Source: Lineus longissimus
Taxonomy: Eukaryota; Nemertea; Pilidiophora; Heteronemertea; Lineidae
Direction: 5' to 3'
Assembly: GCF_910592395.1 (NCBI RefSeq)
Contig: NC_088319.1
Location: forward strand, 9,178,001-9,242,000
Length of the DNA: 64,000 bases
Below the pieces are notes generated by a model that was not told where the DNA came from, made no database searches, and worked only from the letters and a program-made list of their open reading frames with translations. This document shows, one piece after another, positions 35,801-50,800 of this stretch; the first letter of the stretch is position 1, and each line of letters starts with the position of its first letter. The position numbers and the translations under genes are program-made.

Positions 35801-38800
35801 TCGCATTGAATTTTGGCACGGATGTTATCCTGATGCAACGTTTTGTTTAATTAAGAAAACTTACTTCAGCGGAGCAGTTATAATGAGGAATTTTTAATCG
35901 GATCACTATCAATTCTCCTTACCACGCACAGAAGCCAAGCCATTGTGTAGGAGATGTTTGGAACAGCCTGTTCCTGCCGATGAACCAACAAGGAAGTTGC
36001 ATGCACTCATTCTCCAAAGCAGACATTTTGACAACTATTATTGTGCCGGAGTATGGCATGCATCCAAACACTATGACCATGTGTGCCCGAGTGATATTAT
36101 ACGTTGCGCCAGGTACCCATTAGGCGAATTGATTTCATCAGGATCGAATGAAATGTATCCCAACATGAAGAGATCAGTGTCCGACAAAAGCTACTTTTGA
36201 TGAGCAGAAACTAAAAACATGAACAAATCAGTTCCTGACCACAATAGACCTGAGGGAATGAACAGATAGTGGCAAAATACCAACATGTAGGCCCTGACAT
36301 CGTCGTGTGTCCTTTTATCGTTGTTCTCATCGCGAATCTAGGCGGATCGTCAAGGACCATCATTCACCCAGAACATTGTCGGCAATGAAGTCCTCTAAAC
36401 CAACAATCAGGTCACATTGCCATTGGCCTCCAATATTATTTGGTCATCTTTTCCCACTCTGAAAACAAGTACTTCTCCTCGGGCCCATTTCTAGTTTTAG
36501 CATATTAGACCTCACGATTGAGGTTTTTGGGGACCAGGAAAAACCTTCCTTGAAAGGGGCAATTTGCCTCTTTGAAGTGCTGTCATCTACATAACATGGA
36601 CACCACACCTTGTCCAATACTCGGCCTGCTTTGGGGAGTATTCATGTATAATATATACAGTACCAGTACTGAATCTACATGAAATATTGGCCTTGGTTTT
36701 TTACGAATACATGAGTGTTGCCTAGGTGACAGATATAAAACTTATCAAGCTACTAGTAATGACATGATCAATTGCTTGTACCATTACGCTCTGAGTCGAC
36801 AACCCTGGGGCCAGGTCAACTTTTGTCCAACTTCACTCCAAAACTAGAAAAACAGTGATTGCGGGCAATCACTCATGATACCCCCGCCGTGGGAGTATAG
36901 CAGTGGTCGTGGCTAGGTGAAAAGATGTTTTTGAGGCTAGAGGTGATTTTTTTCATGGGCGAGAGTTTTTGCAAGCAAAGGTTGTGAATGAGTACAGAGA
37001 GTGGATTGATATTAGTATGACCAAAAATCTACAAGGCTGGCTGCCCCTGGCGGCCATATTGGATAAGTGGCGACGACCATTTTCAATACCAACCATCGGC
37101 AACCTGGTACGAACCTTCCCAAGAAATATCGGATCAATGGGCGCACTGGTTCTCTTTAAAATGAGCGGAAACGAAAATCAAGATGGCTGCCCCTGGCGGC
37201 CATATTGGATAAGTGGCGACGACCATTTTCAATACCAACCATCGGCAACCTGGTACGAACCTTCCCTAGAAATATCGGATCAATGGGCGCACTGGTTCTC
37301 TTTTAAATGAGCAGAAACGAAAATCAAGATGGCTGCCCCTGGCGGCCATATTGGATAAGTGGCGACGACCATTTTCAATACCAACCATCGGCAACCTGGT
37401 ACGAACCTTCCCTAGAAATATCGGATCAATGGGCGCACTGGTTCTCTTTTAAATGAGCGGAAACGAAAATCAAGATGGCTACCCCTGGCGGCCATATTGG
37501 ATAAGTGGCGACGACCATTTTCAATACCAACCATCGGCAACCTGGTACGAACCTTCCCTAGAAATATGAGATGAATGGGTGCCCTGGTTCTCTTTTAAAT
37601 GAGCGGAAATGAAAATGGGCGTCGCCACAAAAATCAAGATGGCAGCCCCTGAAGCCATATTGGATGCGTGACGACATTGAATACCATACCATGCGACCTC
37701 CCACTCATGGTGAGTTTCCACAATAAAAACATATTTGTTCCATGCAGTGGTTTTCATTCAATCACTCCGGACAGACGGACGGACGCACGGACGAGTGGAA
37801 AACAGTATACCCCCACCAACTCGTTGGCGGGGGTATAATAATAATAATATGACAACAATCGTCAAACAAACAGGCTTAGCCACTGCCCACACACAGGACA
37901 GGGCAGTGTCTCTTGTGGTCAGTGCAGATGATGCATCCTCATTATACATTGTTATAAGAAAGCTTGTTCAGTATTGCCTGATGGCCACCACCTAATGAGA
38001 GGTGGGTTACTAGGGAAGTATCTCTCCACGCGATTAAAGTCAGGGTGGAGTTAGATGTAATACCAGCTTTCAAAGAACTCTTCAGCTATTTTTCTATTCC
38101 CTATTTAACCTGCGGATGTTTTGAGAAAGTGACTTAGTGGTTAAATAGACCTGTCATAACAGGCCACCCGTTTGGTGTGAAGTGGGGTTCATTGCAGCTT
38201 ATGACTGGTGGTAGATTTGAACTCATCTGGAGTTCTAGTAACTTATGCAGTATGATCTACTGGATTTGACGAGTAGATAGTTCTGGCTCTCTTCTAGGTT
38301 AATTTCTTCAAGTTCTTAAGGAAACTATCTTGACAAGAGCTACGCAAAGCGTGAAATATACCAGGTTTTTTTAATGGTAAAGAGAATGATGTATTGTGAA
38401 GGAGGTGGTGTAGTGGCGTCACAGTGACCAGGTGGTTGTGCATTGACATCCTAGTCAGGGCTACTAACAAAATAAGCAGAATCGCCCGACCCTTGCTGTG
38501 CTAGTTGGCAATCATTCCTAGTGGCAAAACCGAGAATCGCATCACACCCGCTATTGAAGGAACCTCCCCCTACTCTACCCCAATATTCCCACAAAAAATA
38601 AAATCAATCACAAAAGCCATTCCCAAGTTATCTTGCGGAAACCAAAAGTGTTGATGGCCCCCTAGGGGCAAAACTGAGCACTGCATCGTGCTGAATATGA
38701 AAAGGAACCTTCCCCTACCCGACAGCAATGAACCACCAAGAGATGAAATCAATGCGTAAAGCCATTCTCAAGATATTGGCAAATGTGGATGCCAGGATTT

Positions 38801-41800
38801 TTTGAGAAAAAAAACCTGGTTAAAAATGAAGTACAATAAATCCCTCTTCGGAGATACCATCCCGCAATGCACACCGGGATTGAAAGGGGGTACTGCCAGT
38901 GCTCCACACAGCGTGGAGTGAAACTGCTAATGGTTTATGCATTGAATTCAGACTGGGAAATCGAAAAACTGCACTTTTCAATGTTTATAAATTGTTAATC
39001 TAAAATTTTGTTCATCAAAACTCTGACATCAAATCTATCAGTATGTTCTTATTTATGTATTCCGTAAACCCTGCATTTTATAGCCTAAAATCACATCGGA
39101 CTGACCAGAATTTCTGCCAAAATTGTGCGAACAGAATTTGTCAATGTAACAGGTGCATTGATTGGCTGAGATAGGGCATATTTCAAATTGGCAGCCAATT
39201 TGACCAATCAGAAGGCACGTACTTATTCATCAATATTTCAAGGATCTTGGCCAACTTTAACAAACAAACTTACAATTGTTAATCATGAAGTGAAAAAAAT
39301 GCACTTGAAGTATGCAATCAGATGAGGTTTATTGCATGGCGCAGTTCGCGACAAGTTGCATGAAGATAATCGGCGATTTGATCGAGCCCGGGTGGGTGAT
39401 TTGATCTGTATTTTTGTTTGTTTTTTATCATTCAGAAAATACTTCAAAAACTGCATAAAACGGCTGAGAAACTTATCGAATGTTTTAAGTTCAGCAAGTT
39501 TGAAAAAAAATTTGTTTGTCTTGTTCAAGAAATGGGAGAAGTTTTCTCCCAATTTTCTCAACAAACACTTCAAAACACATTGAGCCAAAGCACATGGCTC
39601 TTTTTTGCCCCTTTTCAATCTAACAATGCATCACGTTCCCATATTAGGGCGTAAATAACGCATGCGTAGAAGTATGAAAGTCGTATCCTCAGAGAGGATT
39701 ATGGTGACGGAAAAAAATTCACTTGCACATGTTTTTTGTCACATTTAATCATGCCAGCAACATAGATAAAACCTGATCATGGATTGATAAGGCAGAAATA
39801 TGGCTCACCTTCAAATACTCTAAAGTCTGATTGACTGTAATTGAAAGCTTTGAATTCCTTCAACCTCTCTCCCACCTCCTCCTGTATGACTTTCTTCCTG
39901 CCAACATCCCTGCCATCCTCTTCAGACTCCTCATGTTTCCTTTTCTGGCCCACTTTGCCATTTGTACCAGATTTTGTCTTAAAAAACTGTAATTTGTAAT
40001 TAAGGAAATCTTATTAAATGCGATAAACCCCTTTAGAACGAGGATTCATCATTGGACCACGAATGGAAGCTCTGTACAGGAGCACAAGTATCAATGTACA
40101 CGTAAATCCTAAACGGTTGGATTTATACCCACTAAATGTAATACCAACAGATAGAAACATGGTGCCTCTGAGTGAAATAAGCATGTTTTTTAAAGCCTCC
40201 TTTTGATATGTTATAGGAAATGACAGTTTAAATTGGTTTCTATGGAAATCAAGGCAGAATACATAATAAAAATCATTTCCAACCACACTGCCACTTACCT
40301 GTATAACCTGTTGGTAATACATTTAGGTTTAAATCCAACCGTTCAAGATTTACGCGTACATTGATGCTTGTGCTCCTGTACAGAGCTCCCATTCATGGTC
40401 CAATGATGAAGACATGAACACACATTCTAACCCCTCTATCTCCTACACCACCATTTGTGGTCCAATGATGAAGACATTAACACACACTCTAACCCATCTA
40501 TCTCCTACACCCACCATTTGTGGTCCAATGAAGAAGACATTAACACACATTCTAACCCATCTATCTCCTACACCCACCACCGAAAAAAAGCTTACGAATT
40601 GTGTTTCTATGGTCAGGTAGGCATACTCTATCCCACAACACATTAAAATCATTTGTAGCCTGCACATTAAATAAAAGTCGCTCAGCTCCTGGACTACGTG
40701 GGTCAATATCCAACAAAGATATGTGGACTCTAGCTTGTCATGAAATGCAGCTTAAAGAAGCTTTCAGCATTTCAGGCATTTTCTCCAGTAGATTTGGAAA
40801 GACTTTCGTCAGTTGTATTGCTCAGTCAACAGCACTAAAACTATGCAGTCAATAGAGACAATCTGAAGACAATATTTCAGTTAACCCTTTCGCTGCTGAA
40901 CATGTTTGGGGCCCATATCCAATCTGTGCTGAGCATGTTTGGGGAAAAACGCTCATTTTCATAGTACCAACTTTGAAGCTAAATATCTCAAAACTGGTTA
41001 GAGTTAGAGCTTTGATGTAATTGAAATGCTGTTAGAGTATTGGTCCTAGATTATAAATCAATTATTGTTGTTATGGTTATGCACTTGATCGGACCTAAGT
41101 TTGTTCCAACCAGTCCTCTGAGTATGGTCAACATCATCCCCCTCCCCATCACTGCTATCAGACCGCATATCATGATATCGTAATCTCCAGTACCCCCTAC
41201 ACTATGTACTGTTATCGCTATCGCTATGCACAGATTCGCCATCAGAATCATCATCAAAACTTTCTAATTCAGATTCACTGTCAGCAAAAAGAGCAATCTC
41301 CGTTTTGAAGCCATTCTGAATTTTCACAAAGTCGATATTCACCCTCAAAATACCGAAATATCTTGAGAACAAACCCCCGTCAAATTTGGTATCAAAATGA
41401 CCACTAAATGGCCAACTAACCACGTGTAGCATGGGTGTTAGGTCTTCTAAAGGTTATGGACTTGTCGAAAAAAGTCAACATGCCGCAACTTAGGGGATTT
41501 TGAGCTGGGCGGAAAAAGTCGACATGCCGCAGCGAAAGGGTTAAAGGGGCTGGGTGCTTAAGGAACCATCCCTTGGATTGTGATGGTAGCAAAAACTACC
41601 AGGGCGATTTTTCTTAAATTTGCATGGATGACACCATGGCCCAAAACATTAATTATGGTAAATCAATGAATTGACATTGACCTAATTAACTTCTTTTGTC
41701 TTGCTTCAAACCCACCCAGCCCCTTCATAGCATGATAGCATTAACATTGAAATAGCATTGGATATTGTGTAAAAGAATTCTCGGTCATCATTATCATCAT

Positions 41801-44800
41801 TTAAAATCACCTCACGTATCGCTAACATGTTAAGCTGGATGAAATTGCCTACCTTCTCTGCCACACTTTCACCCTCCTCCATCTTCACATCACTTGGGTC
41901 AGTCGGTTGCTTCTCTTGGTCACTTTTGTCAGCAGCCATCGTGAGGAAGGCTCCCCACTTGTTCTTAATCTGAAAAGATCAAAGATTGTATACCTATATT
42001 ATACCATTGGTTATACATAAGCAGCAAAATGAAATGTCCTGGGGACATTGTGCTCACCTGGGAATTTACTTCTCAATGTGGCATTATCAATGACACTTTA
42101 GAGTTTGCCCTCTGTGAACTTGATAACTAGGTAAAAATTAGGTCACAATTGACCTAAATTGAGTTACTTGTACAGATGCCCAATAGATGTCTACATATAA
42201 AATTTGAAGAATCTGTGGCAAATAGTAGTGAAATGTATCACCTTTCATTAAAATTTTAGCATTTGAACTTCCTGACCTTTGAAACTAGGTCAAGGTCAAA
42301 ATGTTATAAGAACTATGTTAGCTTGATCATATCAATCAATGATGCACATTTAAAGATCACACAGTGAATGTTTCTTGATATATGACCGACATGGGTTTTA
42401 TGACCTGACCTACTTACACCTAAAAAGTAGGTCACATTGAGCTGAGTTTTTGTTAATATGTACAGATGCCCAATAGGTGTCTACATATAAAATTTGAAGA
42501 GTCTAGGACAATTATTTACGAAACATGCCACCTTTGCTGAAACTTATAGAGTTTGACCTCTGTGACCTTCAAAAGTACGTCAAATAAAAAACCCAGATAT
42601 TATTTCATGTAGTCTCATGAGAACTATTGACAATAGAAATTTCATGGTTCTAGCTATCAGTGTTCATGAGATATTGACAAAATAAGATTTTCAAAGATGG
42701 CTACCTGGGGCCAAGAAAGTAGGTCAAATGGCAATGATTTTTTGTGTGTCAAGTCATGTTATCATAAGACATCCACACACAAAGTTTCAACTTTCTAGAC
42801 TCAACAGTGAGCAAACGTGCCACCATTGTTAACGAACGACGGAAAAGGCGGGATGACATAAGCTCACCCAGGTGAGCTGACAAGAGCTTGGGGACTTTTG
42901 GCTCCTCGGTGTTAACAGTTAATTTTTCAAAAACTTTATTATGCATATTATCAAACCAAGTGGAATCTTCTAAGAAAGGCTCCACTGAAGCTTGAAGCTG
43001 ACAAAGTTACAAAAACAAACCAAATCCATATTTCGAGACCTAACAGCCGCTAGTATAGCTTGATAGGTGGGAATATCTCGCCAGCTGCATGGAAAATTAA
43101 AGATAATGTACAAAATGCAGATGTTTTCAAATCTTTGAAGTGTACCAGTAGTGTAAAAAATTGGATATCATTGGTAAAACTTACTATCATGGATCTATTG
43201 TGAAAAATAGAACCATAGACAATCACCAGTATAACACCTACCTCTTCAACTCTCTTTGCCCAAGTATTCTGAGGTTCAGATACTCTTTTTCCTAATAACT
43301 TTGGTTTCTTCAGCCAAGTCACCTTAGGCTGTGGACTAGAAACCTGCAAGAGCAAAACAATTGAAAGAAATAGCTATTGTTAGGGGCACAGGCAGAGTTT
43401 GGGGTGAAGGCACTCCCCTTTCAGCCTAAGAGCAAAAAAATCTTTCAGAGTGTCTCTCCCCAAGAGGCCAATGACTACTCTAATTTTAGCCCTCCGATTC
43501 CCAAAAAACGCATATAATGCTACCCAAATTTTTTGAGGGAGGACCCGCAGAGCCCTTGTTACCTTCGGTGCTCTCTGGATGCGGCTAGGCTTGCATCTCG
43601 GGCTAAAAAAAAGTTTATCATGTAGCTTAAAAAAGCGAAGTCCCCGGGTCCCTAAACTCAAGTGGTCTGTGTTAACATCAACTTGCCAATTTCCAAAGCT
43701 AACCGAAAGAATTTATGGTACGTGACATCGCATATGGCAGCCATCTTTCCCTGTGGTGAAAATGTGCATGTGGCTTTCATTTTCACATTAGTCACATTTA
43801 CAAATAATCAATTAGTGGCCATTTTGAGTTAGTGACAGACAGAGTGACTGACTTTTAGAAAGGAATCGTCTGCTGATCAGCCTCAATGAGCAACAAAAAC
43901 ATAGACAATTTTCAGTTATTGCCCTGAAGTGTTTCACGCCCAATGACTGAGCGAGTAGTGTAGTTACTGAGTGAGTGATTGTACATTGCTGTAGGGCGAC
44001 TCCCTAAGTCATCACATCTAGCCCACTGCCTGTGCAAAGCGAAAAATAGTTACCTAGAAGAAAATGAATCTTACCCTGTTAAAAGGAGAGACCAAGGTTG
44101 CCAGGATGGATTCCACTTTCTTCAGCTTGGACGTTATCTGTCCTGAGAATGTCTGCAAAAAATATGTTGTCGAGGAATTTTAATATACGAGAAGTTCTAT
44201 ATTGTTTCAAAAAGATGATGTTTGCATGAATTTTTTTATGAAACTCCTTGGAAGATATTCGCAGATATATCATAATATATTGAGTTATTCAGAACTGAAA
44301 CAACCAGCGGCCTGTGCACACCTGTTGGAATAAGGCTGCATGGTTGTGGTGCACTGACCTAAATGCACTCACACCAGGAAAATAGATTACATTTTCCTAG
44401 ATATTTTGTCATTTTCACTACCTAGATGTTTACAGAGATATGATATCATGGGTAGAAGACTTAGTGAGCCACAAAGCATGTTTACAAATTTGACATTTAT
44501 GACCATCAGAAAATGATATAATAAGGCAATATCGTATAATTAGACTAGTTTCTTAGTTATGCGCCACGCAGAGTTGATCTGCAGCCTTTTATATATCACG
44601 GATGACAACACATCAAACCTGTCAATTTCATATTTGCTGTTGATGTACACTGTAGTTATCTATTGACATTTAAACGAGATGGTTTCATCCAATAGTATTT
44701 GAGAAAAAGAGGTGCGGCCATATTGTACTGTAAAACTTACTGCATCCGAGGTCAATGCAGGAGGTGCCGATTCCGGTTGTATTGCCATCTTTGAGCTGAA

Positions 44801-47800
44801 CAGTAAGGAACTTGTAGCAATCATTGATGTATCTGAAGTCAAAGTTTTTAAATTAGTTGAAGTTGGGGTTTCTAGTCTGATATCAATTTGGGTAGAGGTT
44901 GTGTTTGACTTCACACTTTAACACTGGACTATCCTGAAAATTTTTCAGTCGAACTCAACTGAATTGCACATTCAACACTACCTCTGGACCATTTCTGACC
45001 GGTATGGCACCCATTTTTTAGGCAAACGTTGAGTGTGGCAAGTTAGGTAAAGTGATGTTGCTAAGGACTCACACTGACTATGGGCTTCGAACCAGGGATG
45101 ACCTTTTGACCGTGAGCTGAGAGTTTGAGCCAAAAGTCCATGGCGTCTCAATGATAGCACAGATCATATAAAAAATTGAACAAACGTGTCCTAAACAATG
45201 CTTTTGGACTCGGTATTCCATTTTATAAATATCAAACCATAGCACCCATTTAAAGAAATAATACTATTCGATTTATACAAGTATTAACCCAAAAGAGCCA
45301 CCTATTTTTTTGGCACTTTCCATCTGTAACTACCTATTTTTTGGGGGAGTATACAAATCCAGACATGAATTTTTTCAAATATCTTCATGTAGGCCTATTG
45401 TAGGAATTCAAAATCATGTCTAACAAGTTGAAAATTCCTCGCCATCTCGGAGCCAAAATCACTTGATTGCTATAGAATGGTGCAAATGGCGAACTTACTG
45501 CAGTAAATGAAATCCGGGGATTCCCCATCGTGATTCCCTGACACCAAGAATAGAAACCCGCATATTTTATTACATATTTGGATAGCCCAGTGCATTGGCT
45601 CAATGATATGAATAAAATGACGTAGCCGGGGATTCCCAAGTGGGGTAATCCAGTTGTTTTAATGGACATCATCGATATGGCGGTTCAGAGCAATCGAAAA
45701 CTTTCTGACGCGCCACTGCAGATAAAGTCATGTTTTGCAACAGTTCAGTGTGGCCTTCCAACCCATGAGCGGTCCACCATTACTGTTTTTCATACACTAT
45801 TTAATTAGACAAACAACATCATGTGACCGGTCCATAAAAACGATGCCAGATGATGTCACCTCTGCGGGCAACATCATCATTTATGAACCACTCATTGGTA
45901 GGAAGGGTGCAGTGAACTTTAAAAAATTGTGAATCAATCTGCAGTGGTGTGTTGGAATTTCAGGGTACTCATGTAATAAAGAAAGTTTGCCCCTTTTTCT
46001 TGGGCAAATAAATTTTTCTTTCCCTCAAAATGTGATATCAACCCTGGTCTCTGGCGTTGTCACGTTCCTCAGGGTTATATATTTTTTTTAAATGTTGTCC
46101 GCAGATTTGACATCACCGGGCAACATCAGTTTTTATGGTAACATGATGCCTTTTGGTTCATCGAGGTATGGGGGATTCCAGGTTGTAATGTAATAATGTT
46201 AGTTCACCCAACAGCAAGTTGGAATGATATTTTCACCCAGGATAGGCAAAGTAGTTTTTTTTATCTGACGCAGACATAAGATTTCTGCAAAAACATTTCA
46301 GTCTTTGTGATGAGCTTGGCATACCTAGATTGACCTGGTTCTTCTGGTCTTCTCCAACCTCAGGCGTAGCATGCGACAGGTCATGTGGACAGTTGAGCAG
46401 GCTGCTGGCATTGTATTTGGGATGTTCAAGAACACTTGGTCTCATGTGCTTATTATCAGCAAGAAGCTGAAACAGGAAGCATGAATCTTGATACTAGGTC
46501 CACCATATAATTTCTGTAACGTGTCATATCTACCATTTGAAGTGACATGTATGCAAAGAAGACACTTCGATAACGTTAAAACCCACTAAAGTCGCAAATG
46601 CATCAAATCTTTCAAAACTCCCAACTCCGAAAGTAAAAAACCTTTGTTGACATTGAGAAGTTTTGGCGCTGTCTTCATTGGCTCCAATTGCACTATCATC
46701 TACACTACAGCCAACCCTGTGTTATTCTTTCATACAGCGTCTGCCTGCACAATAAAGTTGACCGCGACCAACCTCATTCTCCAAGCAGGTACAAACTGTT
46801 CGATGCATGCAAGTCGTTTCCTGGCATCTGGAATTCTGTGTGCTGTGCAAGAGTTCCCCCCGAAACAATGGCCACTATGCTTTTTGCAGTGAAAGTTTAA
46901 CTTTGGGCTGAAGTTCACATGTTACACGTTGTGAATGGAGTGACACCTCACACAAATTCGGGACTTGGAGATATGCACTGTGGGGGTGTAAACGTTATAA
47001 ATGGGGTATGCAGTAACAAGGTTTGACTGTTAACATGCTAATTTTAATATTACTGCTGCAGGCCTATTAAGCAGTCCCCCCTCCATCAACACCTCAAGTC
47101 CCATGCATCATCATTTTTTCCAAACACATGATGTATCTGTAGTCCCCCTGCAGAGAGAAGCTTAACTTCACATGAGAGCTATCTTGAAAACGCAAAAGAT
47201 GAGAGAAGTTAACAGCACGTCTGCTTCAGACGGGGTATGACCGTGGACTGACGTAAGTCATCAGAGCAGAATCTGTTCACTGCATGGGTTTGTTGTAGAG
47301 CTGGCGTCAGTCGAGAGCTTCACATGAGAGCTAGCCCAACACCAACACGCTTTTCTCCTCCTTATAGGGGGACTATAGGCAGCAGGGGAGGGGCTAATTT
47401 GGCCATCTTCAGTTGACTAGTATACATAGTAAGTGCCCTTGGTCATGTCAGACTCAAAACTAAATATATCCCTTGTACAAGCGTGAATCATTTCGACCAA
47501 CTGTGAGATGTGAGAGACCCCTATTGTCAGCTTAGTGTAATTTTATCTTGCCTGCCTAGCTGCTGCCTATATTGTCCCTTTTGAGATTTGGAGGCAAAAC
47601 TGCAAGTTTGACTTTTGTTAAGAACTCACCTTTATCAGTTGTTTGTCTCTTGCCTCCAAGATGATGTTGTGGATTTCACTGAGATATTGCCGTACAAAAG
47701 GTGGGATAGGATTACAGCACGCTAGAACACCCTGTGATTCCCTGAAAGAAACAAACATGTATATTACTAAGTGTTCGGAAACAGATTTGACAATTTCGAT

Positions 47801-50800
47801 CTTTAGATTTTTAGAACAAAACATTGCATAAATGATTAATTCCCAATTTTTATAAAGAATTTTCGTACTTTACAACGGCATCTTGAATGTCCGCCAGTAA
47901 TGAGAAGCAATCAACAACCTGGACCACTGCATTATGCTGCTGCTATACCTGGCCTTAAATAAACACCTCTGAAGATGATGTTTCACCGATGGTTAACTTA
48001 GCAATACATGTGAACAACCTCGGCAAAATGAGTCGCATGTCGCACAGAAGATGAGCCTAAAATGACACCTGGACATAATAGAAGAAAATGATATACGGGT
48101 TGTTTCAAGATCAGCGGCGCTTTGTGTCAACCAGGGAGTCAACAAATTATGAGTAATTCCATTCTGAACCAAATTGTACACATCATAGGAAAAAGGAACT
48201 GAAGACGGAATTTGAATACTATTTTCTATTGACAATTTATATCAGTTTGAAGTCTATTGTTTCTTCCAGGTTATGTATGGGACAGTGAACCAATGACAGC
48301 ATATGAAATGATATAAAATAATTCAGATTTGCCTAAAACTTTGTTGCTGAGGACCTCTTGGTTTACACTATAAAATAAAATGACAAGTTTTATACTCAGA
48401 TTTCACAAAAGGCAGACAATAGTGAAATGAACAACCAGTCCGTCTCAACCTATCAAGCTCGGAGCAACATGCGACTCATTTTGCCATGGCGGGTCACATA
48501 TGCAGGCTATACCGAGTATCAATTAATTTGATATCCTTATTTTGACCATAATATCAGTTATAATTTGTCAATCTGCCACAATTTTGAGTGATGAAATGCA
48601 AAGAATATCTGTAAATGAAATGGTACAAACCTGGGCAGAAGTTCCGAGATATGCAACAGCATGTGGTTTGGCATGACATAGCTGGAAAAGTCAGAAAAAT
48701 CACATGGGTAAATTACCTTTAATGCTCTTTGTGGGCACAAGTTCCCTTTTGAAAGATTCCAGCATATCTTGGCAGAGGTATATGTGAAACCCCACAGATG
48801 CAATTGCAGACTTGTGGGCAGAATATAGCAATCAATGAACATAAGTCTGGCCTTGTTCTACAAAGTGGTCACTCACCACAAACCAACTATCCCAGTTACT
48901 TAACCCTTTAACACTTTCAGCGCCCAGCCATATTTAGCATACTTCCCCCAGGGGCCAAGGTTACGCCCCTTTTTACCCTTTTTCAAAATTATGAAAACAA
49001 TAGAAGGAATAAAGATAATTACATGAAATTTTCTGTGTTGGTTCTTCTTTATTAGATCTCTTTACAATGCTAATTTGGAATGATAGTCAGCAAAGCACTT
49101 GATTTTGCACAATGGTACCCCACACATAGAACAGTAATATCTGGTGTCTTTCCGAATACCCGCTTTTTGGCATACTCTCGGCTTCATCTCCCCCGTCATC
49201 AATCTTCGACCTGCCATTGCGCCTATTCGAATGCAGACGATCTTGGCTATAAATAGCACATTGGCTGAACATCATACTATCACCTCAAGCGCTGTATAGT
49301 TAAATTATTTTCCCCTATACTGCGCTGCTAGTCGCCTCGAAGACAAAGCGGGAAATTTAAAAATGCGACGTAATATTACGTCGGATGGCTCAACCGTGTG
49401 AACTTGCAAGACGTAAAATTACGTCGAATGGCGCTGAAAGTGTTAAGGACTGATCTCGCACTGCTGAGAGCAACCGATTTCCGTCCTGACGGCCTGATCT
49501 CGCATCTGTGCGAGCAATAAAGTACACGTTAGAACTTCGTTCCGGCTGCAGCAAATGGCCTAGTCCGTGTTTTAGAAACACACAGAGGGGATTCCCCAGA
49601 TTCTATGCTGTACATTTTTCATTCAGCGCAACTTTGTCGGACCGGTGTTACCATCAAAATACCTGTAGTCCTTACAGGGTTAAGAAGAGGAGAGAGACAC
49701 TGAATAAGGTAAATGGAAGCAGTCAAACCATCGGCATCAATCAAAATTCACAGAGACTAGCAACCATCCAGGTTTTAAGACACAAAAATGATCAAACAGA
49801 TGAGGACTTTGGTCACCATATTGTGGAGAATAAGTAAGTACTCACCCCAAACTCTCATCCTCATCGCGAGCAACCTTATCTCGCCAGGCAAACAGCTGTT
49901 TCAGAGCAAACATCTGCTGGGAGTTAAACACCTTCCGGCTCTTGTAATATAATCCCAAGTGACTCTCTTCATCACAAACAGGCTTCTTATATTTCTGCAA
50001 TTAAAGTGAATAAACTGAAATGGACATTCGATGATTGGTATCTGCATGGAGTTTAAACACCTTCCGGCTTATAATACATTCCCAAGTGACTCTCTTCATC
50101 ACAGGCTTTTTATAATTCTGCCAGTGAAATGAATCAACTGAAATGGACATTTGATGGTAAGTGCCAGCAGAGCTGCACCTAGGAATCTAACTCGTCAACG
50201 TCATATAAATGGCCACCAACAAGCACATCAGGGCAGGGGTAAAAAAATCCTAATTTTCCCTACTAGCCCAGGACTACCTTTTAAGAAGACTAGCCCATGG
50301 GCAAAAGCTGCTAACCCGAGCCAAGCCACCACACGACAATTCCACGTGATTCAACAGAGATTCCCGAAGGCCGCTGATTAATTAATCGGAATTAATAGGG
50401 CGTTATTCCTACAATGAAACATCCCCCATGTACACACACGATCTATCATAGTGCATTTGACGGGAGGGCTAGCATCGGAAGAAAGTGCCACCCATACATC
50501 CAATCAGAGCTGATCATGTACACAATGTATTACTATAAACAGAATGCATGGTTGGGTTTACCGAGTAGTGAGAATCAGCAGGGATCTTTGCTGGGATTTG
50601 AAAAGATTATCCTGGGGTGAATGGAATGGTGTATTGTGGATTATAACCAACATCTAGAGGTTGTCAGGCTGCCAAGGTAAGGCACTAGTCCCTCGGGCTA
50701 GTTGCTTCTGCTAGCCCAAGGTAAAAAGTGGCTAGTCCCAGGCGTCGGACGAGCCGATTTGTTTTTGACCCCTGCAGGGACCTGGATGCACCTCTTACAG

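Larger units (their letters stand above)
35607..39808 (-). other. EXOSC10 intron with repeat insertions
   Basis: It contains the 36.88-37.84 kb interspersed element with its 146-bp tandem array. The remainder (35.7-36.8 kb and 37.9-39.8 kb) shows no gene. Confidence 0.75.

Noticed and set aside
44741-44915. EXOSC10 exon extending to 44915
   Set aside because: That acceptor breaks phase with the preceding exon. The acceptor at 44871 keeps it. The longer exon would need an additional unseen exon.
45000-45190. tRNA gene
   Set aside because: A B-box-like sequence is present, but no complete cloverleaf or acceptor stem can be paired.
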